A DNA stretch of 64,000 nt from positions 45,831-109,830 of the forward strand of contig NZ_KE386873.1 of the NCBI RefSeq assembly GCF_000429265.1, written 5' to 3'. Each line of letters starts with the position of its first letter. Positions within the stretch are counted from its first letter, which is position 1. This DNA comes from Actinomyces gerencseriae DSM 6844. GTDB taxonomy: Bacteria > Actinomycetota > Actinomycetes > Actinomycetales > Actinomycetaceae. The position numbers and the translations under genes were made by a program. Below are positions 46,989 through 56,114 of the stretch, piece after piece. The notes below the pieces were generated by a model that saw nothing but the letters and a program-made list of their open reading frames with translations, had not been told where the DNA came from and searched no databases.

Positions 46989-47432
46989 ATGGCGACAGCA
47001 GCATCCTTCGACCCGTTCCGCGACCTGGACCGCCTGCTGACGGGCGGCATGGTCCGCACACCCGCGTCCGTGGGCATGCCCCTCGACCTGTACCGGAAGG
47101 GCGAGTCCTTCATCGCCCGCATCGACCTGCCCGGCGTCGACCCGTCGACGATCGACGTCGATGTCGAGGACCGCACCCTCACCGTCCGCGCCGAGCGTCC
47201 GGCCGAGGAGTCCGACGGCGTCCAGTGGCTCGCCCATGAGCGCCCGTCCGGGACCTTCGCCCGGCAGCTCACCCTCGGCTACGGGCTCGCGCTGGACCGG
47301 ATCTCGGCCCGGTACACCGACGGCGTTCTCACGCTCACGATCCCGGTCGCCGAGGAGGCCAAGCCCCGCAAGATCGAGGTCACGCACACCTCGCCCTCGC
47401 ACCCCGTGATCGAGGGCGGTGACGAGGCCTGA
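46989..47432 (+). CDS. Hsp20/alpha-crystallin small heat-shock protein
   Basis: 147 residues from ATG 46989 (GGAG about 10 bases upstream; an ATG at 46974 is possible). The alpha-crystallin domain spans about 30-130: MPLDLYRKGESFIARIDLPG, DPSTIDVDVEDRTLTVRAER, FARQLTLGYGLALDRISARY, DGVLTLTIPVAEEAKPRKIE. ATP-independent holdase in the cytoplasm. The CIRCE site upstream gives heat-inducible control. Confidence 0.94.
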   Translation: MATAASFDPFRDLDRLLTGGMVRTPASVGMPLDLYRKGESFIARIDLPGVDPSTIDVDVEDRTLTVRAERPAEESDGVQWLAHERPSGTFARQLTLGYGLALDRISARYTDGVLTLTIPVAEEAKPRKIEVTHTSPSHPVIEGGDEA

Positions 47433-47627
47433 CGCCTTTCGGCGTCCGCAACTGCGCGGGCCGTCGACGCCGGGGACGGCGGCGGCGGCCCGCCGCGCGT
47501 CATGCGCGGAGCGCGCGTGCAGCCTCCGATCGGGTGGGCCGGGGCCCGCCCCCGGGACGTCTCGCGACGGGCTCCGCCGTCGTCGAGAGTCGAGGTCATA
47601 TGGGCGCCCGGCATGCCGGCCCGCGTT

Positions 47628-48380
47628 TCAGTCCGGGGCCGGCCCACCATGCTGAAGGACCCAGGCGTGCATGGCGACGGCGGCCGCCGCGGCCACATTG
47701 ATGGAGCGCGTCGAGCCGTACTGGCCGATGCGCAGCAGCCTGGAGCACCCGGAGAGCAGTGCGGGCCCGATCCCCTCCCCCTCGGAGCCGAAGATCATGA
47801 GGCAGCGCTCGGGAAGGGGCTCGCCCTCCAGTCGCCGAGAGCCTGGACCGTTGTCGATGGCGACCACCTCGTACCCCGCCTCAGCGGCCCAGGCGAGCAG
47901 CTCGGCGGGCTCGGGATGATGGCGCACATCGAGGTACCGGTTGGTGACCATGGCGCCGCGCTTGTTCCAGCGGCGTCGGCCGACGATGTGGACTCCGGCG
48001 ACGTTGAAGGCGTTGGCCGTGCGCACGATGGAGCCGATGTTGAGGTCCTGGCTCACATTCTCGATGGCGATGTGCAGTGGATGCGCCCGGGCGGCGAGGT
48101 CGGCGCGGATGGCCTCGACGCTCCAGTAGCGGTAGCGATCGACCACGTTGCGCCGGTCGCCCACCGCGAGGAGCTCGCGATCGTAGCGGGGGTCGGTCGG
48201 CCAGGAGGCCTCTGCGCCGGGCCAGGGCCCCACGCCCACGGCGGAGGCGTCCAGGTCCAGCGGACTGGTCCGGGACCGGTGCTCGCCCTCGGGCAGATCG
48301 CCCACCCGCTCCGGGGCACCGGCACTCGCAGCCGCCCGCGTCCTCCGAGCGGGGGCGGCACGGCTCGCGTCATGAGTCAT
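47628..48380 (-). CDS. TrmH/SpoU-family RNA methyltransferase
   Basis: 250 residues from ATG 48380. SPOUT motifs are clear: IENVSQDLNIGSIVRTANAF (motif 1), RCLMIFGSEGEGI (motif 2) and YGSTRSINVAAAAAVAMH (motif 3, knot). These enzymes 2'-O-methylate tRNA or rRNA with SAM; the target is not deducible. The first 50 residues are a non-conserved Arg/Ala-rich extension. Confidence 0.9.
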   Translation of the reverse strand: MTHDASRAAPARRTRAAASAGAPERVGDLPEGEHRSRTSPLDLDASAVGVGPWPGAEASWPTDPRYDRELLAVGDRRNVVDRYRYWSVEAIRADLAARAHPLHIAIENVSQDLNIGSIVRTANAFNVAGVHIVGRRRWNKRGAMVTNRYLDVRHHPEPAELLAWAAEAGYEVVAIDNGPGSRRLEGEPLPERCLMIFGSEGEGIGPALLSGCSRLLRIGQYGSTRSINVAAAAAVAMHAWVLQHGGPAPD

Positions 48381-48437
48381 GGCAGTATTCTGCGCCCCGA
48401 GTGAGAGTCTCCCGCTCTCGCGCCCCGTCGTCGGACA

Positions 48438-48531
48438 CGAGTACCCGCGCGTCAACCGGGGAGCAGGCAGCACATCCTCGACCATCCGCGGTTCGTCCAC
48501 CGAGTACCCGCGCGTCGACCGGGGAGCAGGC
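48438..48531. repeat. 31-bp direct repeat pair, 63 bp apart
   Basis: CGAGTACCCGCGCGTC then RACCGGGGAGCAGGC occurs at 48438-48468 and 48501-48531 with one substitution, in the 309-bp gap between pyrE and the SpoU methyltransferase. Nothing else is seen in the gap. Confidence 0.9.
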
Positions 48532-48689
48532 CGTCGTCGCGCACGGCGAACGGCGACTCCCACGCACTTTCACGGTGGCCGCACCGCCGCACCGACGATC
48601 GGCGCGATTCCGAGGATCCGTCACAGGCCTGAGCCGGGTCGAGCGCAGAAGTGCGTGAGAGCATCAGTTCTCGAACGCCGAACGGCCCC

Positions 48690-49259
48690 TCAGCCGAGTC
48701 CGAGGTCGGCCAGGCCCAACGCGGCGTAGTAGGGCAGCCCCTTCGGCTCGATGCGTTCGCGCGCACCGGTGTCGCGGTCCACGACAACGGCCACGGCCAG
48801 CACGGTCGCCCCCTCCTCCCGCAGCGCCTCGACCGCCTCCAGCGGGGAGCCACCGGTGGTGGAGGTGTCCTCAAGGACGACCACCCTGCGGCCGGAGACC
48901 TCCGGCCCCTCGATCCGACGCCTCATGCCGTGGTCCTTGGCGGCCTTGCGCACGACGAAGGCGTCGAGGTCCAGGCCGCGCGAGGCGGCGGCATGAAGCA
49001 TGGCCGCGGCCACCGGATCCGCTCCCATGGTCAGGCCCCCGACGGCGTCGACGTCGTCCGTGCTCAGACCGGCCTCCTCAAGCATGTCGAGCATGACGTG
49101 GCCGATGAGGGGGGCGGCATCGTGGTGCAGGGTCGCCCGGCGCATATCGACGTAGAAGTCGGACTCGGCGCCGGAGGCGAGGGTGACCCGGCCGCGCACG
49201 ACGGCGAGATCGGTGACGAGCCGGGCCAGACGGACGCGCTGGGAGTCGTTGGTACTCAC
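48690..49259 (-). CDS. pyrE: Orotate phosphoribosyltransferase
   Basis: 189 residues from GTG 49259. Converts orotate and PRPP to OMP in pyrimidine synthesis. The PRPP loop is VVVLEDTSTTGGSPLEAVEA (about 126-145); RGRVTLASGAESDFYVDMRR and GLTMGADPVAAAM are also typical. TAGCCT lies 6 bases before the GTG, suggesting a leaderless transcript. No other pyr gene is in the window. Confidence 0.94.
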   Translation of the reverse strand: MSTNDSQRVRLARLVTDLAVVRGRVTLASGAESDFYVDMRRATLHHDAAPLIGHVMLDMLEEAGLSTDDVDAVGGLTMGADPVAAAMLHAAASRGLDLDAFVVRKAAKDHGMRRRIEGPEVSGRRVVVLEDTSTTGGSPLEAVEALREEGATVLAVAVVVDRDTGARERIEPKGLPYYAALGLADLGLG

Positions 49260-49318
49260 GGGCTCAGGCTAGGCGACCCGGCCGCCGAGATCATACTCGG
49301 CTCCCGTAGCGGCATGAC

Positions 49319-49548
49319 GCGAGATCGGTCCGGTTCGGCTCGGTGTCCTCAAGACGTCGCGCTCCGGTCAAGCCGGCACGCCACCGTGCGACCTCGCGAG
49401 TCGGGCTTTTCGGCGCGAGTCGGGCGGCGGCGTCGTCGGACTCGCGCAGGAATGCCCGACTCGCGGCCCCGACTCCCGGGCGCGCCGCCGTCGGACCGAT
49501 CTCGACGCGGAACCGGACCGATCTCGAGCCGGAACTCGACCGATCTCG
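49319..49548. repeat. Composite intergenic repeat upstream of pyrE
   Basis: One GAGATCGGTCCGGTTCGG unit (49321), a symmetrical CGCGAGTCGGGC element (direct copies 49395 and 49414, inverted copies 49438 and 49454), then three inverted 22-bp units (GATCTC at 49498, 49520, 49542). The same components occur together at 4449-4660, in the opposite orientation. Confidence 0.9.
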
Positions 49549-49557
49549 GGATCGGGA

Positions 49558-50340
49558 TCAGGGGGCCTTGAGCGCCTCGATCGACCGGGCCATCTGGTCG
49601 GGGCCGAGCAGCCCGACATGCGTCTCACGGACGACACCGTCGCCGTCGATGAAGAAGTGCGAGGGCACGCCCATGACCCCGTACGCGGCGGAGATCTCCT
49701 GGCTCTGATCGGCCACCTCGGTGAGGCCGCCACCGTCGCCACCGCTGCCGCCATGATCACCGCCGCGATTGCCAACACGATCGGAGTAGGAGCGCACCGC
49801 GGACGCGCTCTCCCCCACGTAGACCACGACGACCTGGACGTCGTCGCCGTGAGCGGTGACGGCATCCCGCACATCGGGCATCTCGGTGCGGCATCCCGTG
49901 CACCAGGTGGCGACGAACATCAGCCACACCGGCCTGCCCCGCAGCTCCGTCAGCGACACCTGCCGGGAGTCGATGTCGGTACCGGCGAAGGCCGGGGCGG
50001 CATCTCCCTGCGTCGGGGCCCTCTGCGCGCCCTCGACGTCCACCTGGGTGACCACGGCCGTCTCGGCCTGCGGGTCCTCGGAATCGTTCGGCTTGATCGC
50101 CCACCAGGCCGCGATGGCGATGGCGAAGGAGGTCACCAGGAGGACGGCGACCTGGCCGAACCCGGAGCGGCGGATCCTGGCCCGCCAGTCCGCCTTCGCC
50201 GAAGGCGTCGGTTCCTCCTCGACCGGAGGCTCTCCCACGGGCGCCGGCTCCGGCTCCCCGACCGGCCCGTCACCGGACCCGGGAAGCTCGACCGGATCGT
50301 CCACCGGCTCCCCGACCGGCTCCTCGTCGTGATCAGGCAT
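49558..50340 (-). CDS. TlpA/ResA-like membrane-anchored thioredoxin
   Basis: 260 residues. An acidic, Pro-rich N-terminal cytoplasmic segment, one transmembrane helix (VAVLLVTSFAIAIAAWWAI, about 65-83), then a thioredoxin domain with active site FVATWCTGCRTEMP (CxxC) and VPSHFFIDGDGVVRE containing the cis-Pro. It would reduce apocytochrome haem-binding Cys outside the membrane, receiving electrons from CcdA. A Gly/His loop (NRGGDHGGSGGDGGG) is inserted in the fold. It overlaps ccsA by eight bases; last gene of the nrf operon. Confidence 0.9.
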   Translation of the reverse strand: MPDHDEEPVGEPVDDPVELPGSGDGPVGEPEPAPVGEPPVEEEPTPSAKADWRARIRRSGFGQVAVLLVTSFAIAIAAWWAIKPNDSEDPQAETAVVTQVDVEGAQRAPTQGDAAPAFAGTDIDSRQVSLTELRGRPVWLMFVATWCTGCRTEMPDVRDAVTAHGDDVQVVVVYVGESASAVRSYSDRVGNRGGDHGGSGGDGGGLTEVADQSQEISAAYGVMGVPSHFFIDGDGVVRETHVGLLGPDQMARSIEALKAP

Positions 50341-51259
50341 AGGAGTGCAGGCCCCCGAAGAACAGGTTGCCGAGGTAGGTGAAGATGACGGCGCTGAAAC
50401 CGAGGATGAGCAACCACGCCGACCTGGAGCCCCGCCAGCTGCGGGTCACCCGCGCGTGCAGGTAGGCGCCGTAGATCAGCCAGGTGACCAGGGCCGCGGT
50501 CTCCTTCGGGTCCCAGCCCCAGTAGCGGCCCCATGCGACATTGGCCCAGAGCGCGCCCAGGATGAGCATGAGCGTCAGCATCGGGAACGTGACGACCGTG
50601 GCCTTGTAGCCGAGGTCGTCGAGCACCTCCGGCCTGGGCCAGCCCTTCCACGTCACGTATGGCGAGAGCAGGTACATGACCGCGGCCGCGAAGGAGACCA
50701 CCGCCGCTCCGTAGCCGATGGAGGCGGTGAGCACGTGCAGGGTGAGCAGCGGGGAGTTCTGCAGAGCCGGCATGAGCGGGCTCGGCTGGTAGGACAGCGT
50801 GGAGGCGTAGATGAGCATCGCCAGGATCACCGGTAGCACGATGATCGACACGGTGCGCACGCGGTAGCGCCACTCGAAGGACACCTGCGCGAGGATCATG
50901 CCCCAGGCGAAGGAGATGGCGAACTCGTAGTGGTTCGAGAAGGGGGCATGACCGGTGGCGATCGTCCGGATGACCAGCGACCCGGTCAGCAGCACCAGGC
51001 TCAACTGTGTGGACTTGGCGGCCCACCAGGTGACGGTGAATCGCTTGATCGGGGCATGACGGATGCCCCCGGTGACCGCCACCGTACGGTCGCCGTCACC
51101 AGTGTTGATGACCACCGTGCCGGTCGGCTCGGTGGCGACGGCCGCCGCCACCGCCGCCCGGGACATCCGGGCGGCGAAGAAGGCTCCCAGATAGGCGATG
51201 GTCGACACGACGACGAGCGTCGTGGTGATGAGCAGAAGGGCTTGGGAGTACTCAATCAT
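50333..51259 (-). CDS. ccsA: Cytochrome c biogenesis protein CcsA (ResC)
   Basis: 308 residues from ATG 51259 (GAGGA upstream; ATG 51277 possible). About eight transmembrane segments. The WWD haem-handling signature is WGRYWGWDPKETAALVTWLI. Conserved His residues are in SNHYEFAISFAW and LLTLHVLTASIGYG. With ResB it forms the system II cytochrome c synthase, which attaches haem to CxxCH motifs such as those of NrfH and NrfA. Overlaps resB. Confidence 0.94.
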   Translation of the reverse strand: MIEYSQALLLITTTLVVVSTIAYLGAFFAARMSRAAVAAAVATEPTGTVVINTGDGDRTVAVTGGIRHAPIKRFTVTWWAAKSTQLSLVLLTGSLVIRTIATGHAPFSNHYEFAISFAWGMILAQVSFEWRYRVRTVSIIVLPVILAMLIYASTLSYQPSPLMPALQNSPLLTLHVLTASIGYGAAVVSFAAAVMYLLSPYVTWKGWPRPEVLDDLGYKATVVTFPMLTLMLILGALWANVAWGRYWGWDPKETAALVTWLIYGAYLHARVTRSWRGSRSAWLLILGFSAVIFTYLGNLFFGGLHSYA

Positions 51260-52748
51260 TGGCTCGGGTCCTCTCATCGGCTCGGGTCATGTCGCTGCTG
51301 ACGCGCACGGTCATGTCCGTGAAGAATCTGGTGAACCCGGAGTCCTGCCGATCCGGTGAGGCCATCTGGACGAGGGCCCCGTCATCGGTCTCGGTCACTC
51401 GCACCCACATCCGCTGGTGCCGGAAGAACATCGTCATGCAGGTGCCGACCATGAGCAGGACGAACCCGAACCACACGATCCCGATCCCCGGATCCTTCTT
51501 GACGATCATCCCGGTGAACTGCTGCTCCCGCTCGAAATCGAAGGTGTAGGCCCCCACGGTCGCGGGGACTCCCGTGTCGAGCACGGCCTCACCGACCGGG
51601 GTGCTGGTCTCGCCCTCGTGCACCTCGATCTTCATCTGGCCGGGCTCGATGCCGGTGCCGGTCTGGCCGGAGGCCGCCCCGATGACGAAGACGGTGTTGC
51701 CGTCGGGCAGGGTGGTGCGGCCGTAGGTGAGCTTCTTGTCACGGGTGGTCCGGTCCAGGGCGACGCCGTCGTGGAAGACCTCGGCGCCGGAGTCGTCGGT
51801 GATCGTCAGGACGGCGGCCACACCGAAGTAGGCCTGGTGGAACACGACGCCGTCGTAGCTCAGTGGTGAGTTGATGCGCACCTCCCGGTTGGCCACCTCC
51901 TCGCCGCCGTCGTAGATCGCCAGATCGGCCACGTAGTCCTTGGGGGAGCCGTCCTCGTAGTAGGTGTCCTGGAAACTCCTCGCCTCGGCCACCAGGGCGG
52001 TGCCGTGGCCGACATCCTTGGGGTGGCCGATGGTCAGCGTGAACTCCTGGTCGCTGAAGCCGGTGACCGAGGAGACGACGAAGCCGGCCATGATGATGAC
52101 GAAGGCGGTGTGGGCGAACGCGGTGCCGAAGGGTCCCCAGCGGTTGCGGTCGATATAGGCGTTGCGCCCCGGTCCCCCGTCGTCGACGATGAACCGCATG
52201 CGGTGCCCGCGGGCATCGGCGCGAATGACCTGAAACGCCTTCTCGGCGCTGACCGGGGCGGTGAAGCGGGAGCGCAGCCGGGCCCGGTCGAAGAACCGGG
52301 CGGTCACCCTGGTGCGCGGGTGGCGGGCGGCGTTCCAGATGACCGGCAGCCGGTGCACGGTGCACGCGATGATCGACAGGGCCAGCAGCGCCATGACGAC
52401 GAGGAACGGGACCGAGGAGAACATCGTGAAGACGCCGGCGGTGCGCAGGACGTCGGTCCAGCCGCCGAAGACGCTCCGGGCCGACTCCACCCACCGGGCA
52501 GCGGCCTCCGGGTCGCCCCTGACGGATGAGGGCATCTGCGGGAAGAGCACGCCGAGCAGAGAGAGCGTCCCGGCCAGCAGGAGGAGGACCAGACCGACGG
52601 CCTTCTTGTAGAAGAAGGCGTAGATCTGCATGAGGACCTGGCCGGGGGACAGGGCGGCCTGGTCGTCAAGACCGTCCATCGGACCGGAGCTGTCCGTCCG
52701 GTCCGGCTCGGGGGCCCGGTCCGGCCCGGAGATAGTGTCGTCGGTCAT
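51252..52748 (-). CDS. resB: Cytochrome c biogenesis protein ResB
   Basis: 498 residues. Transmembrane segments near 45-65, 110-130 and 205-225 (TAFAHTAFVIIMAGFVVSSV), a large extracytoplasmic domain, then a last helix (GIVWFGFVLLMVGTCMTMFF). RINSPLSYDGVVFHQAYFG and GIGIVWFG are typical of ResB/Ccs1. Partner of CcsA. Eight bases overlap ccsA; 10 bases separate it from ccdA. Confidence 0.93.
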   Translation of the reverse strand: MTDDTISGPDRAPEPDRTDSSGPMDGLDDQAALSPGQVLMQIYAFFYKKAVGLVLLLLAGTLSLLGVLFPQMPSSVRGDPEAAARWVESARSVFGGWTDVLRTAGVFTMFSSVPFLVVMALLALSIIACTVHRLPVIWNAARHPRTRVTARFFDRARLRSRFTAPVSAEKAFQVIRADARGHRMRFIVDDGGPGRNAYIDRNRWGPFGTAFAHTAFVIIMAGFVVSSVTGFSDQEFTLTIGHPKDVGHGTALVAEARSFQDTYYEDGSPKDYVADLAIYDGGEEVANREVRINSPLSYDGVVFHQAYFGVAAVLTITDDSGAEVFHDGVALDRTTRDKKLTYGRTTLPDGNTVFVIGAASGQTGTGIEPGQMKIEVHEGETSTPVGEAVLDTGVPATVGAYTFDFEREQQFTGMIVKKDPGIGIVWFGFVLLMVGTCMTMFFRHQRMWVRVTETDDGALVQMASPDRQDSGFTRFFTDMTVRVSSDMTRADERTRAND

Positions 52749-52758
52749 CCGTGTCTCC

Positions 52759-53454
52759 TCAGAGTCCGAACTGCGGGATCAGCCCGGCCAGCTTCGCGAA
52801 CAGGTTGGTGATCATGAGAAAGCCGACGACCACCAGCAGGCCCCCGCTGGCCAGCGAGACGCCCGCGTGGTGGCGTCGGAACCAGTCGAAGCGCCTGGTG
52901 ACCCCCGCCGACCCGAGGGCGACCGCGACGATGGGGACGCCGAGCCCCAGGCAGTACGCGACCATGAGGGAGATGCCCGACCAGGCGGTGGCGCTCATCG
53001 TCGCCAGGGCCAGAATGCCGCTGAGGATCGGGCCGATGCACGGGGTCCAGCCCGCGCCGAAGACGATGCCCATGAGGCCTGCGCGCAGCGCCGACGCCTC
53101 TCGCCCGCCGGACGGCATGGCGCCCCTGACCAGGGTGTCGAACAAGCCGATGCTCAGGAGCCCCGCCACGTGCAGACCCATGAGCACCAGGACGGCGCCG
53201 CCGATGATCCGGGCGTGCACCGCATAAGGGCCGAGCGAGCGCCCGATGAGCCCCATCGAGGCCCATACGGCGATGAAGACGGCGGAAAAACCCGCCACGA
53301 AGCACAGCGCATTGATCAGGGCAGCGCGCCCACTCACCCGTCGGGCGCCCGTGCCCACGAGCTGGCCGACGAAGGCCGGGACGATGGGGAGGAAGCAGGG
53401 CGACGCGAAGGAGACGAGTCCCGCGAGCAGGGCCACCGGAAGCGTGATCTCCAC
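52759..53454 (-). CDS. ccdA: Thiol-disulfide transporter CcdA
   Basis: 231 residues from GTG 53454, three bases after the preceding stop, with GGGGG upstream. Six transmembrane segments with the paired Cys motifs GLVSFASPCFLPIVPAFVGQ and GIVFGAGWTPCIGPILSGIL. It moves reducing equivalents from cytoplasmic thioredoxin to the TlpA-like protein encoded downstream, for cytochrome c maturation. Confidence 0.94.
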   Translation of the reverse strand: MEITLPVALLAGLVSFASPCFLPIVPAFVGQLVGTGARRVSGRAALINALCFVAGFSAVFIAVWASMGLIGRSLGPYAVHARIIGGAVLVLMGLHVAGLLSIGLFDTLVRGAMPSGGREASALRAGLMGIVFGAGWTPCIGPILSGILALATMSATAWSGISLMVAYCLGLGVPIVAVALGSAGVTRRFDWFRRHHAGVSLASGGLLVVVGFLMITNLFAKLAGLIPQFGL

Positions 53455-53456
53455 GG

Positions 53457-54554
53457 CTAGCCCCCGGTCGCCGCCGTCGGGGCCGCCGAGGCGGAACCCA
53501 TCCGGCCCTGGTGGGCGCGGACGGACGCGGCCATGTCCGAGTCGGGTGCGATCGTGAGCACCTTGTTCCAGCACTCCGTCGCCCGCCCGGCGTCCGGCGG
53601 AGTGCGGGCCATGTAGAGGAGCCCCAGGTTGTACCAGGGCTCGGCGACGTCGGGGGCCAGCTCGGTCGCGCGGAGCCAGTGCTTCTCCGCGGCCTCGTAC
53701 TGGTTCGACTGGTACTCCGCGACGCCGATGGTCAGGAGCGCGTCCAGGTTGTCGGGCTCGACGTCGAGGATCTGCTGCAGGTAGGTGATCGCATCCTGGT
53801 ACAGGGCCGCCTTGAGGTACATCTCGCCCAGCTGCTGACGGGCCGAGACGTTCGTGGAATCCGCATCGGCCTCGGTCTTCAGCCTGGTCTCCTGCTCGGT
53901 GTCGACCGGTTCGGCCTCATCCATCTGGGCGATGGCGGAGGGATCCGCGCTGGAGGTGACCGCCGGATGGTTGGACGGCATCGTCATCTCGGAGGCGGCC
54001 CCGTCACCCGCCGTCTGCCCCATCTGCCGGATGATGATGACGACGGCGGCCGCCAGAAGCATGACCAGCACCAGGTTCACGCGGGAGACACCGGTCCTCC
54101 GCTGCAGCCTCGACGGCGTGCGGGGGCGGTTCCTGCTCTCTTCGCCAACCGTCCGAGCGGTTTCCGGGTCGGGTTCCGGTCCCTCATCATCGGCGAGCAG
54201 GTCCTCGACGTCCGCCGCCTCGCCGGGCTCGTCGCCATCGCCCGGACGCCCACCATCCGGGGGCTCACCGCCATCGGCCGCCGGCGGATCCGCAGCCTCG
54301 CCGGGCTCGTCGCGGTCGTCGCCACCCGTGCCAGTACCGACGCCCCCATCCGCGGACTCGGCACCATCCCGGCGCGACCGCTCATCCGGGGACTCGGGCT
54401 CGGCGTCCGGCGCGCCCGAGTCGTCGTCGCCGGCCGCCAACCCGGCCAGCTGCTCGTCGGCCCAGTGCCTCAGGTGCTCAGGAGCGGTGGCGAGGAAGGC
54501 CGCGAGCTCCTCCCGATCCACTCCGCCGTCCTCAGACCGCATCGTCCGCACCAT
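53457..54554 (-). CDS. TPR protein with membrane anchor (NrfG/CcmH-like)
   Basis: 365 residues. A long acidic cytoplasmic region (about 40-140, Asp/Glu/Gly/Pro-rich), one helix (VNLVLVMLLAAAVVIIIRQM, about 159-178), and a C-terminal part with tandem TPRs (SARQQLGEMYLKAALYQDAI, ALLTIGVAEYQSNQYEAAEK, PWYNLGLLYMARTPPDAGRA). Its place between nrfA and ccdA suggests a role in presenting apo-NrfA to the haem-attachment machinery, as NrfG does elsewhere. Confidence 0.82.
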   Translation of the reverse strand: MVRTMRSEDGGVDREELAAFLATAPEHLRHWADEQLAGLAAGDDDSGAPDAEPESPDERSRRDGAESADGGVGTGTGGDDRDEPGEAADPPAADGGEPPDGGRPGDGDEPGEAADVEDLLADDEGPEPDPETARTVGEESRNRPRTPSRLQRRTGVSRVNLVLVMLLAAAVVIIIRQMGQTAGDGAASEMTMPSNHPAVTSSADPSAIAQMDEAEPVDTEQETRLKTEADADSTNVSARQQLGEMYLKAALYQDAITYLQQILDVEPDNLDALLTIGVAEYQSNQYEAAEKHWLRATELAPDVAEPWYNLGLLYMARTPPDAGRATECWNKVLTIAPDSDMAASVRAHQGRMGSASAAPTAATGG

Positions 54555-54614
54555 TCCCCGTCGCCGCTCCCCTCTGCGTGACCGCGCTCGCCCACGGCCC
54601 CTTCCGAGGCCCCG

Positions 54615-56108
54615 TCACTTATCCCCGCTCGGCATGTGCTGCTCCGGCACCGCCGGGCCGACACCGTTGCTCACCTCGACGCCGCGCAGCGCCAGCTGGC
54701 CGGAGCGCGCCCAGTCGGTCGCCTGGTTGAGGATGGAGATCGAGTAGGCGGGGGCGTGGAAACCGCGTCCGTTCTCGGAGAACGAGTAGTCGACGACGAA
54801 CTGGGCCTTGCGCTGGTAGTCGCGCGCCGCCGTCAACTGCTCCTCGGTGGCCGTGCCGTCGTTGGCAGCCGTGGTGATGTCGGTGATGAGCGAGTCCAGG
54901 GCGGTGAAGCTCACGTTCAGCGAGGTCTGCCAGCGGCCCTGGATGCCCTCGACCCGTTCTCTCATCTCGTCGGCGGTCGAGTGATGGCAGGTGAGGCAGG
55001 ACGAGTTGATCGTGTCGTCGTTGGCCATCGGACTCATGATCTGGTGGTTCGAGACCTTGGCCGCACCCTCGCGGTTGTACGACATGTGGCAGTCGGCGCA
55101 GGTGACGCCGTTGGCCGCGTGAATGCCCTGCGACCAGGTCTCGAAGTCGGGGTGCTGCGCCTTGAGCACAGGGGCGCCGGACTCCTCGTGGGTGAAGTCG
55201 GTCCAGCCGACTTCGTCGTAGTAGCTCATCTCGTCGTAGACGGTCAGGCCGTTCTTCCACGGGAACGTGAGGGTCTTGCCCTCACCGGCGAAGTAGTACT
55301 CGACGTGGCACTGGGCGCACACGTACGTGCGCATCTCCTGGTTGGTGGCATCGCGGTTGACGTCGTAGTCGGCGATGCCCTCGGCGGCCTTGGCCCGCTT
55401 GATGCCGTCCGCGAATGCCGGGCGAGTGATCCTCAGCTCCATGGTCTGCGGGTCGTGGCAGTCGATGCAGGCGATGGATGACGAGGCGTGCTGGTAGGCC
55501 TCGTCATAGCTCAGCGCGTTCATGGCGTCGAATCCGGCCTGACGGTCGCCGTCGCCCAGCTCGTCGTAGACCTCGGGCATCGAGGCGTGGCAGTTCAGAC
55601 AGGTGCCGGGCTGCTTGAAGCGCGCGGCGGTGCGCTCGGTGTACCGCTGGTCCTGGAGCGCCCACTCGTGACCGCGGGGCTCGGTGTAGTCCACGGCGAA
55701 GGCGTAGCCGCGCCACATCCTCTGGGCCCGGGTCTCGGAGTCGATGCGGGAGATCGTGTGGTACTCGCGCGGGTCGTCGGCGGTGGGATCGACCTTGACG
55801 AAGTCGCCGTCGGTGTCCTCGGCGGTCTTCTTGTACTGCTCGTACTCGATGGGGAAGTTCTCCCCCCACACGGCCGGGTCGTAGGTCGTGTCGGTCAGCT
55901 GGACCACCTGGGCGAAGGGGGACTTCGCCTCCTGCTTGTGCTCGAAGATCGTGATCAGCAGCCAGGTGAGAGCGGCCGACGCCATGGCGACGACGATCAG
56001 GACGGCGATCGGCACCCACCTCCTGCGCGGTCCGGTCCGGGTGACGGGCCCCTCCTCGGGCTCCTCATCCCCGGTCGCGCCGGTCGTCTCTGCCGCCTCG
56101 GTGCTCAT
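54615..56108 (-). CDS. nrfA: Cytochrome c nitrite reductase NrfA (five CxxCH)
   Basis: 497 residues. An N-terminal membrane anchor (VPIAVLIVVAMASAALTWLL) precedes the pentahaem domain. Haem motifs in order: TCLNCHA, ACIDCHD, VCAQCHV, TCADCHM and SCLTCHH. YVCAQCHVEYYFAG, FPWKNGLTVYDEM and KAQHPDFETWSQGIHA match NrfA calcium-site and active-site regions. It reduces nitrite to ammonium with six electrons. The active-site haem is CxxCH rather than the common CxxCK. Six bases separate it from nrfH. Confidence 0.95.
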   Translation of the reverse strand: MSTEAAETTGATGDEEPEEGPVTRTGPRRRWVPIAVLIVVAMASAALTWLLITIFEHKQEAKSPFAQVVQLTDTTYDPAVWGENFPIEYEQYKKTAEDTDGDFVKVDPTADDPREYHTISRIDSETRAQRMWRGYAFAVDYTEPRGHEWALQDQRYTERTAARFKQPGTCLNCHASMPEVYDELGDGDRQAGFDAMNALSYDEAYQHASSSIACIDCHDPQTMELRITRPAFADGIKRAKAAEGIADYDVNRDATNQEMRTYVCAQCHVEYYFAGEGKTLTFPWKNGLTVYDEMSYYDEVGWTDFTHEESGAPVLKAQHPDFETWSQGIHAANGVTCADCHMSYNREGAAKVSNHQIMSPMANDDTINSSCLTCHHSTADEMRERVEGIQGRWQTSLNVSFTALDSLITDITTAANDGTATEEQLTAARDYQRKAQFVVDYSFSENGRGFHAPAYSISILNQATDWARSGQLALRGVEVSNGVGPAVPEQHMPSGDK

Positions 56109-56114
56109 GCCGCA

